Source: Branchiostoma floridae (lineage: Eukaryota > Chordata > Leptocardii > Amphioxiformes > Branchiostomatidae). Taken from it: DNA of 64,000 bases. The stretch spans positions 12,967,762-13,031,761 of the forward strand of contig NC_049982.1 in NCBI RefSeq assembly GCF_000003815.2. Reading direction: 5' to 3'. Positions 60,722 through 64,000 of the stretch are shown here, piece after piece (positions within the stretch are counted from its first letter, which is position 1; each line of letters starts with the position of its first letter). The notes beneath the pieces are model-generated. The model ran no database searches and was not told the DNA's origin. It worked only from the letters and a program-made list of their open reading frames with translations. The position numbers and the translations under genes were made by a program.

Positions 60722-60890
60722 TCACCCATTATTCAACCTCCATGTACATGTTTTAAGACATTGTAACACTTTCAATATCTTTATAGCGATCCCTTTTGTC
60801 CAATCCATCATTCCAATCAAATCCAAGTAGACAGTATAGTACCCACTTGTTTGCAGTTCATCTCCTGACCTCTTCCTACTTGTTTCTCCC
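60722..60890 (-). CDS. CACUL1: CACUL1 last exon
   Basis: Acceptor TTCTTTACAG precedes 60890; the stop TGA is at 60722-60724. It opens [28 protein letters not shown] is conserved with SRKRAGDEL near the vertebrate C-terminus. The remaining ~40 residues (for example [20 protein letters not shown]) differ from the short Ser-rich vertebrate tail and may be a lineage-specific extension or read-through of an unrecognised donor. Confidence 0.85.
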
Positions 60891-63703
60891 CTGTAAAGAA
60901 AACGATCTGAAAATCAACCATCTGTAATTTTCAACAGAAAATATCAGATTCTTTACGGCATCGAGGCTTCCTTTGACTTACTACAGAAAATCTGAATAAA
61001 AGGAAACCTACAAAATCCTGCTTCATATTTTCTAACCAGCACACTTTTTCAAGGTACAAAAGAGTGGTGCTATTTAATCAAGATATCCAATTCTTCTTTC
61101 TTATTACAATGAATAAATCCAGCATACAAATTGGTTTAAGTGGTTCAGCAGCATTGACAATCCATATTGCAATACAATTTATACTTGTAACTATGGATTC
61201 TACCAAAGTTTTCATTCGAACAATTTATACTTTACTGGTGAATGGCTTATATCACACTTTTTGCTAATACAGCACATTCACTTGCAAAATCCTAACCTTG
61301 CGAAACCCTCCCTTTCCAAAAGTTCCTGTTGCCATCGTCTTGTCTCCTCCACTATTCTTGGCAGGTCGTCTGCTGATGCTTGTGGTAGGACATTGGGAAT
61401 GAACCGTGCAAAAAGATCTGGATACTGTGGCGCTAAGTCTGTAGGAAGGTATGTATGGATTCATTTGTGAGACACAAGTACACAAATGACTGCAAGGACA
61501 CTGTCACCTATCCTTAATCACCTTAATCAAGTTACATGGCTAAAGCAAGGATACTGCTGCAGTTTCAAAAAGGGTTTAAAAGTGACTTTCAAGTTTCAAT
61601 AACTATCAATCATTAAAAAAAAAAAATCTCCATAGCAACACATGTATTTTACTTATACAGTAACAAAATAACACAGAATACCTTTTCCAATTCAAAATGG
61701 AAAAAAATCCTTCACTTGAGGCCTCAGTAGAAGTATATGTAGCCTGATAATCTACCCCTCTTGTACCCGCCACGTCTTTTTCATCTTCTCCACACAAAAA
61801 AAGGACAAAGAGACTTGGCAACCAGGATGGATGTCAGGCCAGAGCAATGAGCAACAATGGCTAACCTGGTCTTAATGAGTGCAGGGTCTTGATAATATTT
61901 GCCATTGTTGGGGGTGACACTGCAAATGGCCTATTCTGTGCTTCTTGTAACATAGCTGAAAAACAAAAGTGTATAACATATGAGAAACATGTTGTAAATC
62001 ACTCACTCACTTTTTAAATCAGAATATGAAAATGGTAGTCCAGGACTTACTAGTACTGTGGGGTGCTTGCGGCATTCTAGCCTGTGCAATCAATGCACGT
62101 ACAATGTATTACCCAAGACATTGCTTCTGCCCAGGCATTATTCACGTGAATGCGTCTGCTGTAATATTGTAGACTCTTGCTGAGGTCACACGATTTGGAA
62201 ACTTCTATAAGAAAGTAGAGCCCTCCTCCACTACAAAGTTGGCATTAACTTATAAGATATTATTACTGTAAAGTACATTTTATATGACAAGTATGCATGG
62301 TTCCTGACAATGAACATGTTCTTGCATGTAATGCAGCTGTTTGGGCTGCATTCTCTAAACATCACCTTATTTTCTGCATGATTTGGTATTGGAACAATCC
62401 GGCATGGTACAAACAGTGCAATTAATGAATCACAGAACACTAAACTTGAGACAAGCCTGATGTAACTTACACAATGATTATTTACCTACAATAATTTTAT
62501 TCCTAACAAAAAAGGAAGCTTTAGTTGCCAGGTATACATGAGTCCAGAAAGTTCAATTATTTGAAATTATATGGTCCTGTTGCTTGCTGAATTTTGTTTT
62601 GAAAGGAGGACAAAATCATCAGGGAATAGCTTGCCAGTATCCTTTGAGCATATAACTACATGTAATGTAAAAATTCACATAATTGAGTTTTATGAGTAAT
62701 GAGTGTACTGCTTTGACACTGTACTGTGGCTTTGGCAACATATCAAGGCTACACACACACACATATATACACATGTGAGCCACTCACGGAATAACGTAGA
62801 TATGTGTTGTTCTGCAACATGGAGTGTGAACAGCTTTTGCAGCTCCTCCTTCAGGTCTGTGTTCAGTTTGCTAGATACATAAAAACGATTCTACGGAGAA
62901 ACAAACAAGATATACAGATGACAAGACTACAAAATTACTATAAGAAGAATAGAAATTAGACAAATGAAAAACATTGATACACTACTTCCTTCATGGGTAG
63001 ATACTGTATCTATTCTGCCAGTAATGTCCTGCTACATCGTAGTACATGTATTACTTGTATTTTGTAATCTAGGACAATACTCTGGGAACAACTATGTTTA
63101 ATCTATTTCTTCTTGTCCTTTTCATGTTTAATCTATAATGAAATGTTACAACAAAAATTGATACTCACCATGTAATTGAAGATGGGTGCAATTCCTCCCA
63201 ATGCCTGCATGTACTGTGTCATTGCAAAATTAAATCTCTCCACATATGCATCTGGGGGAGAGCTCTGGAAAGAAAAAAAAACAGTAACAGTTACAGCTAG
63301 TAACATATGTACAGAATGTGCATAACACACATTACTGGAAACATGATTAAAATCCTCTTTAAAATCTACAGTCAATATAAATCTATACACATATATATAG
63401 TTTGCCCTACTGTGGAATTCTACCTTCAACATATGTTCAGAGTTAAAGTTTCCTTTACAATATCTCAGCTCTAAAGTAATTAATAATGAATACAATTGCA
63501 AAATCCATTTTAAGTATCAAAGATGCAGTAATGCACATGAAACCTTCACCCCAGTCGTCCATCCACCCTCCATAAAAATACTGATTGTTCCCCCACCAAC
63601 CTTGAGCTCTTGTGATACTCTCTGTAGGTGCCCTATGACCAGGCTCATCAGGTCGTTGTACATGCGCTCTGAATGCTGTTGACAAACACACTTGTACACA
63701 CAG
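60722..63703 (-). CDS. CACUL1: CACUL1 orthologue (CDK2-associated, cullin-domain protein), 3' half; 5' exons beyond window
   Basis: Six exons on the minus strand: 63703-63601, 63264-63169, 62889-62788, 61955-61866, 61438-61297 and 60890-60722, about 233 codons. Together they match the C-terminal two-thirds of vertebrate CACUL1: [93 protein letters not shown] and [12 protein letters not shown]. Vertebrate CACUL1 is a cullin-repeat protein without the cullin C-terminal RING-binding part. It is reported to bind CDK2 and promote the G1/S transition, and to affect nuclear-receptor and NRF2 signalling. All junctions agree in phase except entry into 62889-62788, where one base appears to be missing. 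The first exons, including the start codon, are outside the window at the right. Confidence 0.93.
61297..61438 (-). CDS. CACUL1: CACUL1 exon
   Basis: Phase 1 in, phase 2 out; acceptor TTCCTACAG, donor GTTAGG. It reads [20 protein letters not shown], then [19 protein letters not shown], matching [20 protein letters not shown] and FQRELIQNGFTR in the vertebrate protein. Confidence 0.92.
61866..61955 (-). CDS. CACUL1: CACUL1 exon
   Basis: Ninety bases, phase 1 both sides, acceptor GTTTTTCAG, donor GTTAGC. It reads [20 protein letters not shown] then IKTLHSLRP, matching [20 protein letters not shown] and GLYTLRP. Confidence 0.93.
62788..62889 (-). CDS. CACUL1: CACUL1 exon with an apparent 1-bp deletion near its 5' end
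   Basis: Acceptor CTCCGTAG precedes 62889; donor GTGAGTG follows 62788. From the fifth codon the frame reads [20 protein letters not shown] then [12 protein letters not shown], matching [20 protein letters not shown] - HVAEKHIYSL. The upstream exon ends in phase 0, and the run of four T (plus 62881-62884, AAAA) would need a fifth T to give N-R-F-Y as in the family's N-K-F-Y. The exon is 102 nt; 103 would keep frame. A sequencing slip in a homopolymer is the simplest reading. Confidence 0.88.
63169..63264 (-). CDS. CACUL1: CACUL1 exon
   Basis: Thirty-two codons, phase 0 both sides, acceptor CTTTCCAG, donor GTGAGT. It reads [20 protein letters not shown] then [12 protein letters not shown], matching [20 protein letters not shown] and ALQSIVPLFIYM. 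Confidence 0.95.
63601..63703 (-). CDS. CACUL1: CACUL1 exon (most 5' one in the window)
   Basis: Acceptor CTTCCCCAG precedes 63703; donor GTTGGT follows 63601. It reads [20 protein letters not shown] then [14 protein letters not shown], closely matching [17 protein letters not shown] in vertebrates. The next exon upstream lies beyond the window; 63704-64000 holds intron only. Confidence 0.93.
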
Positions 63704-64000
63704 CTGGGGAAGAGGAAAACATCAACAAGGATGTTTAAAGATCGCTAGCATGTACAGCTGAGACATGTGTACCATTCACAGACTGCAGACTATCAAATGT
63801 ACAGTGATATGGTTGTTTCATTAGCACAACCCTGAAACAAGACCAGCTGGCATCCTCTGCACTTTGGCATACTGGATGCTTGAAGTGGAATGTTAATAAC
63901 ATTGCTGTTTTAAACCAACCCTTACCATGATGTTCTCTCAGTACACATGTATATCACAGCATCTATACTTGGTGTGGATTGCTAGAATAAAGAATAAACC

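Noticed and set aside
1-64000. CRISPR arrays, tRNA or rRNA genes, bacterial operons
   Set aside because: No regularly spaced direct repeats, cloverleaf or rRNA signatures were seen, and gene structure is plainly animal.

Overview
The window looks like an invertebrate chordate genome, most likely amphioxus (Branchiostoma). Three intron-rich animal genes, all on the minus strand, resemble vertebrate homologues domain by domain. Their introns are short to medium and carry small DNA transposons with clear target-site duplications, and the palindrome TACATGTA is unusually common. The species call is inference, since no marker gene is present. There are three assembly gaps (6772-6871, 49315-49510, 56476-56575). 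Exon borders were placed by hand from GT/AG sites and phase matching. No tRNA, rRNA or CRISPR array was seen. Layout: (1) 0.96-3.85 kb holds a complete three-exon rhodopsin-class peptide GPCR (406 residues, ERY and NPILY motifs, closest by eye to the thyrotropin-releasing-hormone / ecdysis-triggering-hormone receptor branch). Its first intron carries a 315-bp mariner-type MITE. Just upstream (5.27-6.53 kb) is a large imperfect palindrome made of two degraded Tc1-like copies facing each other. (2) 9.5-56.5 kb is one large gene, the amphioxus RGS12 (R12-family regulator of G-protein signalling). Eighteen exons fit together in phase at nearly every junction: PTB domain, proline-rich linker, three tiny exons (26, 27 and 12 nt), a four-exon RGS domain, two Ras-binding domains, a GoLoco motif and a long tail ending in T-F-V, a possible PDZ ligand. 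The PDZ domain expected at the N-terminus was not found and may lie in or beyond the gap at 56.5 kb. One candidate exon near 41.7 kb cannot be phased. The introns contain a 5'-truncated CR1-group LINE with an open RT frame, a mariner remnant with only the transposase N-terminus, a 721-bp Harbinger-type MITE, two copies of an element with hAT-like ends, a GC-rich palindrome, and a 139-bp tandem repeat that copies the start of one RGS-domain exon. (3) 60.7-63.7 kb holds the 3' half of a CACUL1 (CDK2-associated cullin-domain protein) orthologue: six exons, with one apparent single-base deletion in a T run. The rest of that gene lies beyond the right edge. The GPCR and RGS12 belong to the same broad signalling theme: R12 proteins shut off Gi/o alpha subunits and scaffold Ras/MAPK components. 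Nothing here shows that the two neighbours are functionally coupled, and CACUL1 is a cell-cycle protein with no evident link. I found no clearly new multi-gene system. The points most worth following are the RGS12 micro-exons and partial exon duplication, the tail PDZ ligand with an unlocated PDZ domain, the possible internal promoter near 44 kb, and the CACUL1 frame break.
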